Shown: in pieces, positions 1-9,141 of the stretch | How the letters are laid out: each line of letters starts with the position of its first letter | Position numbering within the stretch: position 1 is the first letter of the stretch | Assembly: GCA_015488485.1 (NCBI GenBank) | Contig: WFNR01000043.1 | Span: forward strand, 1-44,750 | From: Cyclobacteriaceae bacterium | GTDB taxonomy: Bacteria; Bacteroidota; Bacteroidia; Cytophagales; Cyclobacteriaceae | Reading direction: 5' to 3' | DNA: 44,750 bases | Position numbers and translations under genes: made by a program | Notes under the pieces: generated by a model | Seen by the model: the letters and a program-made list of their open reading frames with translations, nothing else | Database searches by the model: none | Told to the model about the DNA's origin: nothing

Positions 1-945
1 CGGTATATCAACACCGATGACGATGTCGTGCTCGAGGTGGTCAACACCCTCACACCAGGCAATACCTACTACATCTCTGTCGATAACAACTACTCCGGCT
101 ATCGAGGCTCCTTTACCCTGTGCCTGGAAGACAACAATATCTCTTACGATTACTACGAAGGGGCTATCGAGTTAACAGATATCAATAATTATTGTTCTGC
201 AGATGCGGCTTATACTACCTACGGTATGACGGCCGATAAAAATGCCGCCTCCTGCTGGAATACCTCCCCCAACTATAATGTTTGGTTTAAATTTACTGCT
301 ACCACTCCTTTTATAGATATAGATGTTAAACGTGGTGGATCGCTGGGCTCAATTAGGCGTATCAATGTAGCCCTGTGGGAAAGTGACGGAGTAACACAAA
401 TAGCGTGTAATAGATACATAAATACTGATGATAATGTTTCTGTTGGGGCGACTACACTCACGCCTGGGAATACATACTTCATTTCAGTAGACAACAATTA
501 TTCTGGATACAGGGGCAGTTTTACTTTATGTGTAAACGATGAGCCGGACTATGACTTCTATGAGGGTGCCATTACACTAACCGACCTGAATAATTGGTGT
601 TCCAGTGATGCAGCTTATACTACTACCGGAGCAACTGGCGATAAAAATGCCGCCTCCTGCTGGAACACCTCCCCTAATTATAATCGTTGGTTTAAGTTTA
701 CTGCTATCTCACCAAATGTAACTATCCAGGTACAAAGGGGTGGTAGCAAAGGTACTATTCGAAGAATTAACCTGGCCTTGTGGGCAAGTGACGGCACTAC
801 CGAATTAGCCTGCAGTCGATATATTAATTCCAACGATAATGTAAGTATCAGTTATTCAGCATTAACACCGGGCAACACTTATTACATTTCTGTGGACAAT
901 AACTACTCTGGTTATCGCGGTAGTTTTACTCTTTGTGTAAACAAT
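1..945 (+). repeat. Tandem ~405-bp coding repeats (2 full units plus a partial)
   Basis: Matching landmarks recur about every 405 bp (135 codons), for example the codons for DKNAASCWNTSPNYN at about 235 and 640. The peptide SVDNNYSGYRGSFTLC occurs three times, near 79, 487 and 892, identical in protein but with many synonymous base changes. The first unit is cut by the window start, so the array probably continues upstream. Confidence 0.9.
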
Positions 946-2880
946 ATTGATCAAATATACTATTCCCGGGCATCAGGAACCTGGAATGATCCCAACACCT
1001 GGTCAACAACCGGCATAGGAGGACCTCCCGCTGCCGATTATCCGCAAACGGGAGATGTTGTCTATATTGAGGGACATTATATTACTCTTACTACTAATGA
1101 ATCAGTAGCCGAAGTAAACTTTACGGCTAATACCAATACCACAGGTCTGTTGATTAACAATAGCTCTTTAATAGTTAGTGGCAATTTTTCGGCTACCAAT
1201 CCGGGCAATAATATAGATCTGGCTTTTACTCTGATTAATAGTTCACTTTCTGTGAACAACAACATGATATTTATCCGAAATGGTGGCAATGCCGATATTT
1301 CAATGTCTATGAGCAATTCTACATTGCTGGTTAATAATGATATGACGATATCTTCTGGAGCTGGCTCAGGCAACAACACCTTTTCGGTGAGCACGCTATC
1401 AACGCTAACGGTTAATAATAATCTAACTTTAAGTAATACGGGTGGACCTAAAACTACCATCACCATTGATAACTCAAATACTACCGTAAAGGAAAATTTA
1501 ATCTTTTCAGCAACTACCGATAATAAGGTGGAAATATCCCTGACCAACGCAGCCAATTTGTTTTTGGAACGCGACATAGTTCAAGGAAGCCCGGCTTATG
1601 GTATTTTATCCAGTACAGGCGGCTCCACGGTGGTATATGGTAGTCCTAATTATCTTCAAACCATGGCCTCTACAGCCGGTAGTGGTACTGGCGATGCCAT
1701 TAGTTATGAAAATGTTACAATTAACAACAGTCGTATCACGACTCCTCAGGTTACACTTGGTGGCCCTGTAACCATCACTGGCATCCTCACCTTTATTGAC
1801 GGAGAAGTAGCCAGCACCTCTACCAACCTACTCACCATCGCTGCCGGTGGTAGTGTAACCGGAGCCTCTGCCGCCAGCTTTGTGGATGGCCCGATAAAAA
1901 AGGTTGGTAATACCGATTTTGAATTTCCAGTGGGTGATAACAATTTCTGGCAGCCTATTGCTATTACCAACCTGACCGGTGATGCTGCCACCGAGTTTAC
2001 AGCTCAATATTTTGAACAAACCCCTCCCGATAATCTAAATTTAAAATCGCCTGACCCAAATGGTGATTTGAATAATATCAGCGGTCTGGAGTATTGGGAG
2101 CTAAGCAATACCGGTACAGCCTCACAAGCGGATATTACCCTGTATTGGAAAGACCAAACCCGAAGTGATATTGATAATGGTCCCGATCTGCAAATTGCTC
2201 ATTATACAGGTACGGAATGGGAGAACCTGGGGCAATCAAGCATCAATTTTGCTGATCCCGGTTCCATAACAGTAACAGGAGTCAGTAGCTTTAGTCCTTT
2301 CACTTTTGGGTCATTATCCAGTTCTTTCAATGCACTACCGGTGGAACTAATCTCATTTGAAGCCAAAACTAATCTGGCAAATATTGAATTGAACTGGGCA
2401 ACAGCTTCAGAATATAATAATGATTATTTCGAGTTGGAAAAATCAGCCGATGCCGAAGACTGGCAGGTAATTGGACAGGTTTCTGGTCAAGGCAGCAGCC
2501 AGCATATTACTCAGTACCGCTTTATCGACCAGTTCCCATTTGCCGGTCTCCAGTATTACCGCCTCAAGCAAGTCGATTTTGATGGCAGTTACACATATTC
2601 CAAGACCATTTTGGCTGAACATCCTGGCACTGATACACCGCTATTCCAGGTATTCCCCAATCCGGTTACTACCAACCAAATTCAAATCAAAGCGCTTACC
2701 TTTGATAAGATTACTGATTTACAAATAATAGATTTACAAGGAAAAGGAATAAAGGTCATTGTGAAAGAACTAAACCGGGGAACATATATGGCCGATTTAT
2801 CGGAACTACCACAAGGCCTGTATGTAACCATTATCCATACAGCCAGGGGTACTTATCGTACCAAATTACTCAAACTGTAA
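1..2880 (+). CDS. T9SS-sorted repeat surface protein, 5' end outside window
   Basis: The frame is open from the first base, and residues coded before the first possible start (an internal GTG at 28) already match the later repeats, so the true start lies upstream. About 315 residues form a tandem array of ~135-residue units resembling PPC-like beta domains (motifs WFKFTA, LTPGNTYYISVDNN, GYRGSFTLC; four Cys per full unit). Next comes a module beginning YYSRASGTWNDPNTWS, then a long Asn/Thr/Ser-rich stretch likely to be beta-helical. The C-terminus has a module starting LPVELISFEAK with YYRLKQVDFDG, then a type A T9SS sorting domain (FQVFPNP...LPQGLYV...KLLKL). This predicts export through the outer membrane and surface anchoring or release. 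The ligand is unknown. The 34178-37345 protein shares the SGxWxDxNxWS module and the C-terminal modules. Confidence 0.9.
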   Translation, partial: RYINTDDDVVLEVVNTLTPGNTYYISVDNNYSGYRGSFTLCLEDNNISYDYYEGAIELTDINNYCSADAAYTTYGMTADKNAASCWNTSPNYNVWFKFTATTPFIDIDVKRGGSLGSIRRINVALWESDGVTQIACNRYINTDDNVSVGATTLTPGNTYFISVDNNYSGYRGSFTLCVNDEPDYDFYEGAITLTDLNNWCSSDAAYTTTGATGDKNAASCWNTSPNYNRWFKFTAISPNVTIQVQRGGSKGTIRRINLALWASDGTTELACSRYINSNDNVSISYSALTPGNTYYISVDNNYSGYRGSFTLCVNNIDQIYYSRASGTWNDPNTWSTTGIGGPPAADYPQTGDVVYIEGHYITLTTNESVAEVNFTANTNTTGLLINNSSLIVSGNFSATNPGNNIDLAFTLINSSLSVNNNMIFIRNGGNADISMSMSNSTLLVNNDMTISSGAGSGNNTFSVSTLSTLTVNNNLTLSNTGGPKTTITIDNSNTTVKENLIFSATTDNKVEISLTNAANLFLERDIVQGSPAYGILSSTGGSTVVYGSPNYLQTMASTAGSGTGDAISYENVTINNSRITTPQVTLGGPVTITGILTFIDGEVASTSTNLLTIAAGGSVTGASAASFVDGPIKKVGNTDFEFPVGDNNFWQPIAITNLTGDAATEFTAQYFEQTPPDNLNLKSPDPNGDLNNISGLEYWELSNTGTASQADITLYWKDQTRSDIDNGPDLQIAHYTGTEWENLGQSSINFADPGSITVTGVSSFSPFTFGSLSSSFNALPVELISFEAKTNLANIELNWATASEYNNDYFELEKSADAEDWQVIGQVSGQGSSQHITQYRFIDQFPFAGLQYYRLKQVDFDGSYTYSKTILAEHPGTDTPLFQVFPNPVTTNQIQIKALTFDKITDLQIIDLQGKGIKVIVKELNRGTYMADLSELPQGLYVTIIHTARGTYRTKLLKL

Positions 2881-2890
2881 AGCTGCCAAG

Positions 2891-2938
2891 AAAATTGCCC
2901 GGCAACCGGCTGTCTGACACGACCGGTGCACGGGCAAT
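2891..2938 (-). terminator. Probable intrinsic terminator of the dcw operon
   Basis: Arms ATTGCCCG (2894-2901) and CGGGCAAT (2931-2938) pair perfectly, with an inner ACCGG/CCGGT helix. Read on the minus strand the stem is followed by TTTTC. It lies about 100 bases beyond the ftsZ stop and next to the convergent gene's end. Confidence 0.6.
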
Positions 2939-2971
2939 ACCAAATTGGATATAAAACCCAATCCCCCTGGT

Positions 2972-3020
2972 TTGGTAAGCGGCAGGATCGTTTACCCTGC
3001 CGGCATACCAATTTCTTTTA
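2972..3020 (+). terminator. Probable intrinsic terminator of the T9SS gene
   Basis: TTGGTA (2972-2977) and CGGCAGG (2980-2986) pair with CCTGCCG (2996-3002) and TACCAA (3006-3011). On the plus strand the stem is followed by TTTCTTTTA. It sits beyond the minus-strand terminator, so the two convergent terminators are interleaved. Confidence 0.55.
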
Positions 3021-3034
3021 TGGCGTAAAAGAGC

Positions 3035-4561
3035 CTAATCCACATTATCATGCAGAAACTTATTGTTACCCAAAATCTGATTGTCCTCATTGAGGCTCAG
3101 GCGCGAAATGTTTTGCTCGGATGAGTGCGGCACATCCGACAGATGTACATTCCTGCGTTTGTAAGCCGGTATGTCCAGCCTTTCTTTGATATCATCCGAT
3201 TCCAGTGGCTTATGATGCTTGCTGCTCAGGCGCTCTACACGCTCCTTGCGCTTCATCTCTGCCTGTTCTTTCTTACTCATCATCATCGGATTGCGGGCCG
3301 CCTGCGCTTCGGGCGGCTGGCTGCTGAACAAATCAGGTGTTTGCGGGAAAAGTTCTTCCTCAACCACCGGCTCAGGCTGCTCTTCCGCTAGCGGTTTTTC
3401 AAACATATAGCCATTTTCGAAGTCGTTGATCTGCTCCTCTTCTTCGAGTGGCGTGGGCTCCGGCTCTACCGTTTTCAGCCTGGGTTCCAGATCATCGAGC
3501 AACTGCTCAGCACCGGCAGGTTCCTTCTCTACCGGCTCATCCAGCGAGCGCACCTGTACGGTCTCACGCTCATCGGTTTTTTCACTATCTTGATTGTCAA
3601 AACCGGTGGCAATTACCGTTACGCGGATACTATCGCCCAGTTCAGGGTCTATACCGTGGCCAAATATCATTTCGGCCTCATCACCGGCCATCTCCTGGAT
3701 GTATTCGGTAATATCGGTTAGCTCATCCATCTGCAGTTCGGCCGCCTCACCCGACATGATGGACAGGAGTATCTTTTTAGCCCCGCGTACTTCGCGGTTG
3801 TTAAGCAAGGGCGATACCAGGGCCGATTCGGCCGCCTTACGGGCCCGGCCTTCTCCTTCCATGGTAGCTGACCCCATCACAGCCGCTCCGGCATTCATCA
3901 TCACGGTTTTTACATCCTGAAAGTCAACATTTACGTAACCAGGTACCGTAATGATCTCGGCAATGCCTTTGGCAGCAGTGGTCAATACATTATCAGCCTT
4001 GGCAAAGGCATCACGAATCGACAGGTTGCCATAAATCTCCTTCAACTTGTCATTCAGGATAACCAGCACCGTATCGCAGCCTTCCTTCAGTTCATTAACG
4101 CCTTGCTGTGCCAGGGCCCATTTTTTCTTTCCTTCAAAGCCAAACGGCATGGTTACGATACCTACTGTAAGGATATCGAGCTCCTTGGCTATTTTAGCAA
4201 TAACCGGAGCTGCTCCGGTGCCGGTACCGCCACCCATACCGGCCGTCACAAACAGCATTTTGGTATTGTCGGCCAGCATATCACGGATGTCGTCTTTGCT
4301 TTCCAGAGCAGCTTCACGACCTTTTTCCGGATTGGCTCCGGCTCCCAGGCCCTCGGTAATGTTAACCCCGATCTGCAGCCGGTTGGGCACCGGGCTGTTT
4401 TTCAACGCCTGGGCATCGGTGTTGCAAGCTACAAACTCCACATCCTTGATGCCGAGGTTGTACATGTGGTTGACGGCATTGCTGCCCCCACCACCTACGC
4501 CAATCACCTTGATAATAGATTTGTGGTGCTTGGGTAACTCAAAGCTATACGTGTCAGACAT
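3035..4561 (-). CDS. ftsZ: Cell division GTPase FtsZ
   Basis: Tubulin-like GTPase that polymerises into the Z-ring at mid-cell. With the start at 4561 the protein has 508 residues. It shows the nucleotide loop GGGGSNAV (23-30) and the tubulin signature GMGGGTGTGAAPV (108-120). A long acidic, Pro/Glu-rich linker follows from about residue 330. The conserved C-terminal peptide that binds FtsA in other bacteria appears as LDIPAYKRR (462-470), but 38 more residues follow, ending NNKFLHDNVD. An in-frame upstream start at 4615 would overlap ftsA by 26 bases; I prefer the ATG at 4561, 28 bases after ftsA, because the homologous core begins there. Last gene of the dcw operon, stop TAG. Confidence 0.97.
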   Translation of the reverse strand: MSDTYSFELPKHHKSIIKVIGVGGGGSNAVNHMYNLGIKDVEFVACNTDAQALKNSPVPNRLQIGVNITEGLGAGANPEKGREAALESKDDIRDMLADNTKMLFVTAGMGGGTGTGAAPVIAKIAKELDILTVGIVTMPFGFEGKKKWALAQQGVNELKEGCDTVLVILNDKLKEIYGNLSIRDAFAKADNVLTTAAKGIAEIITVPGYVNVDFQDVKTVMMNAGAAVMGSATMEGEGRARKAAESALVSPLLNNREVRGAKKILLSIMSGEAAELQMDELTDITEYIQEMAGDEAEMIFGHGIDPELGDSIRVTVIATGFDNQDSEKTDERETVQVRSLDEPVEKEPAGAEQLLDDLEPRLKTVEPEPTPLEEEEQINDFENGYMFEKPLAEEQPEPVVEEELFPQTPDLFSSQPPEAQAARNPMMMSKKEQAEMKRKERVERLSSKHHKPLESDDIKERLDIPAYKRRNVHLSDVPHSSEQNISRLSLNEDNQILGNNKFLHDNVD

Positions 4562-4589
4562 AATATTATTGTTTTGGTGAATACAAGGT

Positions 4590-5885
4590 TTAATACTCTT
4601 TGCTGTCGAGGTCATCGACCAGCAGCAGCTTGGTTTTTTCCATTATCTTCTTAAAGAAGCCGCCATTGTCACGGGGCGACCGTTTGCGGCCGTCCGGCTG
4701 CATTTGGTTGTAGCGTTCTTCACGGTCATCCAGTGCCATGAAGCCTGACAACACCAGCCCGATAGCCGTGGCGTACATAGGCGATTTCAGCTCGCCCGAG
4801 CTCTTGCCCAGGTGCTCGTTGGGATAACCGATGCGGGCATCCATACCGGTAACATACTCTACCAACTGCTTCACACAACTCAACTGGGCCCCACCACCGG
4901 TCAGCACGATACCCCCGCTTAGCTTGCCTTCATAGCCGGCTGTGATAATCTCGGCATGTACCAACTCAATAATTTCCTCCATACGGGCCTCAATAATACA
5001 GGCCAGGTTTTTTACCGAAATCTCCTTGGGCGGGCGGTTGCGCAGGCCTGGAATGGTAATAATCTCATTCTCTTTGGCCTCTTCGGCAATGGCCATACCG
5101 AATTTGGTTTTGAGCGATTCGGCCTGGTGGGTGAGCACCATGCAGCCCTGTTTGATATCGGAGGTGATGATATTGCCCCCAAAGGGTATCACAGCCGTAT
5201 GGCGAATGATGTTGTCGTGGAAAATGGCCACATCGGTAGTGCCACCGCCTATATCCACCAGGCACACACCGGCTTCTTTTTCCTCATCGCTAAGTACCGA
5301 CAAGCTTGAGGCCAGCGGCTCCAGAATCAGGTTTTCAATCTCCAGGTCGGAACGCATCACGCACTTATTGATGTTTTTGATGTCGTTGGTCTTGGCCGTG
5401 ATTACATGAAAATCGGCCTCCAGCTTGGCCCCTTGCATGCCTACCGGGTCTTTGATGCCGCCTTCATAATCTACCGTATAATCCTGCGGCATCACATGGA
5501 TGATATCGTTTCCCGGTGGTATGACAATGCGGAACATCTCCTCGGTTAGGCGGGCTACATCCTCTACCGTAATCTCCGTATCGGAATTCTTGCGGGTGAT
5601 GCCATTGTGGTGGATGCTGCTACGGATATGCTGTCCGGCAATACCTACATTTACTACCTGGATGTTCAGGTTGGTCTGCTCTTCGGCTTCGGCAATGGCT
5701 TTTTGGATAGCGCGAATGGTCTTGTCGATATTGGTAACCACACCGCGCATCACACCCTCCGACTCGGCCTTGCCCATGCCCAGGATCTCCAGCTTACCAT
5801 ACTCATTTCTGCGGCCGGCTATGGCACATATTTTGGTCGTGCCAATGTCCAGCCCTACTACGATTCTCTCTTTGTTATCTTCCAT
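4590..5885 (-). CDS. ftsA: Cell division protein FtsA
   Basis: Actin-family ATPase that tethers FtsZ filaments to the inner membrane and recruits later division proteins. Seen: the phosphate-1 motif GLDIGTTKICAIAG near the N-terminus, the second phosphate motif GGGTTDVAIF, and the adenosine motif LTGGGAQL. The C-terminal segment FFKKIMEKTKLLL is a plausible amphipathic membrane-targeting helix, followed by an acidic tail. 431 residues is normal for the family. Start chosen at the ATG at 5885 (MEDNKERIVV); an upstream in-frame ATG at 5912 would overlap ftsQ by 8 bases and add nine residues without clear homology. Between ftsQ and ftsZ, as usual in Bacteroidota. Confidence 0.96.
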   Translation of the reverse strand: MEDNKERIVVGLDIGTTKICAIAGRRNEYGKLEILGMGKAESEGVMRGVVTNIDKTIRAIQKAIAEAEEQTNLNIQVVNVGIAGQHIRSSIHHNGITRKNSDTEITVEDVARLTEEMFRIVIPPGNDIIHVMPQDYTVDYEGGIKDPVGMQGAKLEADFHVITAKTNDIKNINKCVMRSDLEIENLILEPLASSLSVLSDEEKEAGVCLVDIGGGTTDVAIFHDNIIRHTAVIPFGGNIITSDIKQGCMVLTHQAESLKTKFGMAIAEEAKENEIITIPGLRNRPPKEISVKNLACIIEARMEEIIELVHAEIITAGYEGKLSGGIVLTGGGAQLSCVKQLVEYVTGMDARIGYPNEHLGKSSGELKSPMYATAIGLVLSGFMALDDREERYNQMQPDGRKRSPRDNGGFFKKIMEKTKLLLVDDLDSKEY

Positions 5886-5904
5886 AATTACTTGGTTTGG
5901 GGGA

Positions 5905-6654
5905 TTATTCACATATAATTTGGTTACTGTATTTCACATTTACCCGCTTGTAGGTATTCCAGCCCTTGCGGGGTAATATGTCCTTGTAAAACACCCGCAG
6001 GCGTTTAAACTTATCGGCCAGTTTTTCCGGCTTGCCAAACTCAATATATTGTTTGGTTACCTGCGGCCACAGCCGTACTTCACCCTTGTCAAGCAGCTCA
6101 ATCTGCGCAATTTGGGCGCGCCAGAAGTCATGGCGGTTGATATAGGTAACCAGCTCATAGAGCGACCTGAAATCTGATTGAGCAATATTCTCTGTGGCGG
6201 TAAGCGCTGCCACCTGCGCCCCACTGATGGTAAGCACCCGGGCACTGAATTTATCAGATACCGGCAAAATGGTACCATCCTCTGCAATATAGGCATCGGC
6301 CCCATCGGGTTGCACGATACGCGCCATGGGGCGCCTGAGGTCAACCTGTACCAACAGGTTGCCGCGCAAATCGCGATAAATCTCCGCCTCCCGGATGTAG
6401 GTATTGAGCAACAGTTTCTTTTCCAGTTGACGCACATTGATATCGGCAAAGAGCTCACCCTCCAACTGGCGCGTGAAGCCATCGGTAAGCATGCGCATTA
6501 CATCGGTGTTATCGACAAAATGGTTGTCCAACTGGTTGTCTATGTTAATCAAAACCTTGTTGCACACCCTGCGATCGTTACCTCCCGAAGAGGCAATCAA
6601 CAAGGTAAGGGTGATGACACCCAGCATGCCGGCAAGTATTTTTCTGGTGCTCAT
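5905..6654 (-). CDS. ftsQ: Cell division protein FtsQ
   Basis: Bitopic divisome protein that in other bacteria links early and late division proteins. 249 residues: a short cytoplasmic N-terminus, one membrane helix (about residues 5-22), then a periplasmic region. That region has a POTRA-like beginning (VDNTDVMRMLTDGF) and a beta domain containing RDLRGNLLVQVDLRRPMARI and IAEDGTILPVS. The ATG at 6654 forms a 4-base ATGA overlap with the murC stop, a strong coupling signal, and is preferred over the ATG at 6663. Sequence similarity in this family is weak, so the call rests on topology, motifs and position between murC and ftsA. Confidence 0.88.
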   Translation of the reverse strand: MSTRKILAGMLGVITLTLLIASSGGNDRRVCNKVLINIDNQLDNHFVDNTDVMRMLTDGFTRQLEGELFADINVRQLEKKLLLNTYIREAEIYRDLRGNLLVQVDLRRPMARIVQPDGADAYIAEDGTILPVSDKFSARVLTISGAQVAALTATENIAQSDFRSLYELVTYINRHDFWRAQIAQIELLDKGEVRLWPQVTKQYIEFGKPEKLADKFKRLRVFYKDILPRKGWNTYKRVNVKYSNQIICE

Positions 6655-8024
6655 GTCATACATGTTTTGGTTAACAAATCTTTTATTTCCGGTACCAGTG
6701 TATCGATATCCCCCGCTCCTACGGTAGCCAGTACGGCCGGTTGTTGTTCGGCAATAAACTGCAATGTTTCTTCCCTGCTTAGCAAATACTTATCAGCCAG
6801 CTGCATACGCTCCAGGATTATCCGGCTGGTAACGCCCGGCAAAGGCGCCTCACGGGCCGGATAAATATCCAGCAACACCACGGTATCGGCCAGGTCGAGG
6901 CTACGGGCAAAATCACCGGCCAGGTCGCGGGTACGACTGTACAAGTGCGGCTGGAAGATGATCATAATCTTTTGTTGCGGATATAATTCGCGCAACCCTC
7001 CGATAAAGGCGGTTATCTCGGCCGGATGGTGGGCATAATCATCCACAAATACACATTCCGGTTTGTCAATGATATACTCAAAACGCCTGTGCACCCCCCG
7101 GTAAGCAGCCATGGCCGCTTTTATCTGCTCGTCATCCACACCCACCTGTCGGGCTGCGGTAATGGCTGCCAGGGCATTGTGCATATTGTGTTTGCCGGGC
7201 ATGGTAAGAGGTATATCGGTAATACGACCATCCGGTCCCACATAATCGAAGTAGTATCGGCCGGCTTTAATCTGCGAGTTGGCGGCACGTACTTCGGCCT
7301 GGTCGCCATAGGTTAATGCCTGCGGTAATTGGAGTGCTTGTTGAGCCTCCTCATTTATGATAATCGGAGCATCAACCGGTAGCAGAGCAGCATATTCCTT
7401 GAAAGCCGCCAGCAAATCTTCATGTCCCTGATAAATATCCAGGTGGTCTTCATCTACCGAAGTAATAACGGCCATGCGCGGTGCGAGCTGCAAAAACGAA
7501 CGGTCATACTCATCGGCCTCCATTACTGCCACCGCCTGCTTACTGTCGCCCTGCTGAAACCAATTGCTCTGGTAATTGACGGCAATACCACCCAAAAAGG
7601 CCGTCATATCTTTCCCGGCATGATAAAGAATATGGGCCAGCATGGACGAGGTAGTGGTTTTACCATGCGTGCCGGCTATACCTATTGTAAACAAGGTCCT
7701 GCTGATAAGACCCAGGACAGCCGCTCGTTTTTCCACCCGGTAGCCATTTTTCCTGAACCAGTTCAATTGTCGGTGGTTAGCCGGGATGGCCGGGGTATAA
7801 ACTACCAATGTATTCTCAACAGCAAATTCAGCTGGAATCAGCTCGGGGCTGTCCTCATACACAATATTCATGCCTGTGGCCGCTAGTTCACACGTAAGCG
7901 CAGTGGCAGTGCGGTCGTAGCCGGCCACAGTAATACCATGGGCAGCAAACCAGCGGGCCAGGGCACTCATACCGATGCCTCCGATGCCGATAAAATAGAC
8001 ATTATGGTAGTCAAACAACCTCAT
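6651..8024 (-). CDS. murC: UDP-N-acetylmuramate--L-alanine ligase MurC
   Basis: Cytoplasmic ATP-dependent ligase that adds L-alanine to UDP-MurNAc, the first amino acid of the peptidoglycan stem. 457 residues. Seen: N-terminal Rossmann motif FIGIGGIGMSALARW, ATP-binding loop GIAGTHGKTTTSSML, central-domain MEADEYDRSFLQL, and VFVDDYAHHPAEI, all characteristic of MurC rather than MurD, MurE or MurF. The start overlaps the murG stop by four bases (ATGA), and its own stop overlaps the ftsQ start the same way, suggesting translational coupling along the operon. Confidence 0.97.
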   Translation of the reverse strand: MRLFDYHNVYFIGIGGIGMSALARWFAAHGITVAGYDRTATALTCELAATGMNIVYEDSPELIPAEFAVENTLVVYTPAIPANHRQLNWFRKNGYRVEKRAAVLGLISRTLFTIGIAGTHGKTTTSSMLAHILYHAGKDMTAFLGGIAVNYQSNWFQQGDSKQAVAVMEADEYDRSFLQLAPRMAVITSVDEDHLDIYQGHEDLLAAFKEYAALLPVDAPIIINEEAQQALQLPQALTYGDQAEVRAANSQIKAGRYYFDYVGPDGRITDIPLTMPGKHNMHNALAAITAARQVGVDDEQIKAAMAAYRGVHRRFEYIIDKPECVFVDDYAHHPAEITAFIGGLRELYPQQKIMIIFQPHLYSRTRDLAGDFARSLDLADTVVLLDIYPAREAPLPGVTSRIILERMQLADKYLLSREETLQFIAEQQPAVLATVGAGDIDTLVPEIKDLLTKTCMT

Positions 8025-9130
8025 TCAATTAAACCTATTATTTGTTCGGCAATATCCCTGGTGGCGTTGGGCCGGGCCAGCGCCTTAATATTATGTTGCC
8101 AATGCGCCAGGCGGTCGCTATCATTCAGGGCCTGCAAGGCCTGGCCGGCAAGCTGCTCTACCGCCTCGCTGTCGGCCAGCATACCGGCAGCATCCTTGTC
8201 AACCAGCGCCCGGGCGTTGTGCGTCTGGTGGTCTTCAGCCACGTTGGGAGAAGGGATAAAGATGGTTGCCTTGCCGGCTACACACAGTTCCGAAACGGTA
8301 AGCGCCCCGGCCCGTGACACAACCAGATCGGCTGCCGCATAGGCTTTGCCCATTTGCATCACGAACTCCATTATTTTCAAACCGGGCCAGATATGGTCGG
8401 CTGCCCGTTGCTTCATTTCTTCAAAGTATAATTTGCCCGTCTGCCACAGCACGTTTATGCCGGCCTCCTGCCAGGTGGGTAAGGCGGCCAACACGGCTTC
8501 ATTTATCGTGCGGGCACCCAGGCTACCTCCCAATATCAACAAAGTCGGGGCCTGGCTGTCAATGCTGAAATACTCAGCAGCCTGCTGGCGGTCGGCCTGC
8601 TCATCGACAATCTCGCTCCTTACCGGATTACCGGTAAGCACTATTTTTTCAGCCGGGAAGAACTTTTCCATACCCTCGTAAGCCACACATATCACCGCAG
8701 CCCGTTTGGCGATGGCTTTGTTGGCCAGGCCGGCAAAAGAGTTCTGCTCTTGCAGTATCACTGGTACCTTTTTGCGGGCTGCCGCCAGCGTAACCGGGCT
8801 GCTGGCATAACCGCCAAAACCGGCTACCACATCGGGCTTAAACTCCTTGATAATGTGCAATGACGCCAGAAAGCTGGAGATTACTTTCAAGGGGAAGAGA
8901 AGGTTCTCCAGCGTCAGGCGTCTTTGAAGTCCGGCAATATTCAAACCGATAATCCTGTAGCCGGCCTGCGGCACCCTGGTCATTTCCATTTTACCACGAG
9001 CACCCACAAAGAGTATCTCCGCATCCGGATAATGCTCTTTGATATAGTCGGCTACCGCCACAGCCGGGAATATATGCCCGCCTGTACCCCCTCCGCTTAG
9101 GATTATGCGATATGGTCGTTTCTTAACGAT
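8021..9130 (-). CDS. murG: MurG glycosyltransferase; apparent non-standard start codon
   Basis: Inner-membrane-associated transferase that adds GlcNAc to lipid I to make lipid II. Seen: N-terminal glycine loop SGGGTGGHIFPAVAVADY, LQEQNSFAGLANK, LGGSLGARTINEAV, and the UDP-GlcNAc-binding region SRAGALTVSELC...IPSPNVAEDHQ. The first ATG, GTG or TTG in frame is the GTG at 9061, which lies after the essential glycine loop. The frame is open back to a stop at 9164, and no ATG, GTG or TTG lies in that stretch. The best candidate is an ATC at 9130, giving I/M-VKKRPYRIILSGGG, 12 bases after the ftsW stop, exactly where homologues start. The protein would have 369 residues. Function is secure; the start is inferred. 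Confidence 0.93.
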   Translation of the reverse strand: MVKKRPYRIILSGGGTGGHIFPAVAVADYIKEHYPDAEILFVGARGKMEMTRVPQAGYRIIGLNIAGLQRRLTLENLLFPLKVISSFLASLHIIKEFKPDVVAGFGGYASSPVTLAAARKKVPVILQEQNSFAGLANKAIAKRAAVICVAYEGMEKFFPAEKIVLTGNPVRSEIVDEQADRQQAAEYFSIDSQAPTLLILGGSLGARTINEAVLAALPTWQEAGINVLWQTGKLYFEEMKQRAADHIWPGLKIMEFVMQMGKAYAAADLVVSRAGALTVSELCVAGKATIFIPSPNVAEDHQTHNARALVDKDAAGMLADSEAVEQLAGQALQALNDSDRLAHWQHNIKALARPNATRDIAEQIIGLIE

Positions 9131-9141
9131 TGTCTTTCTGT

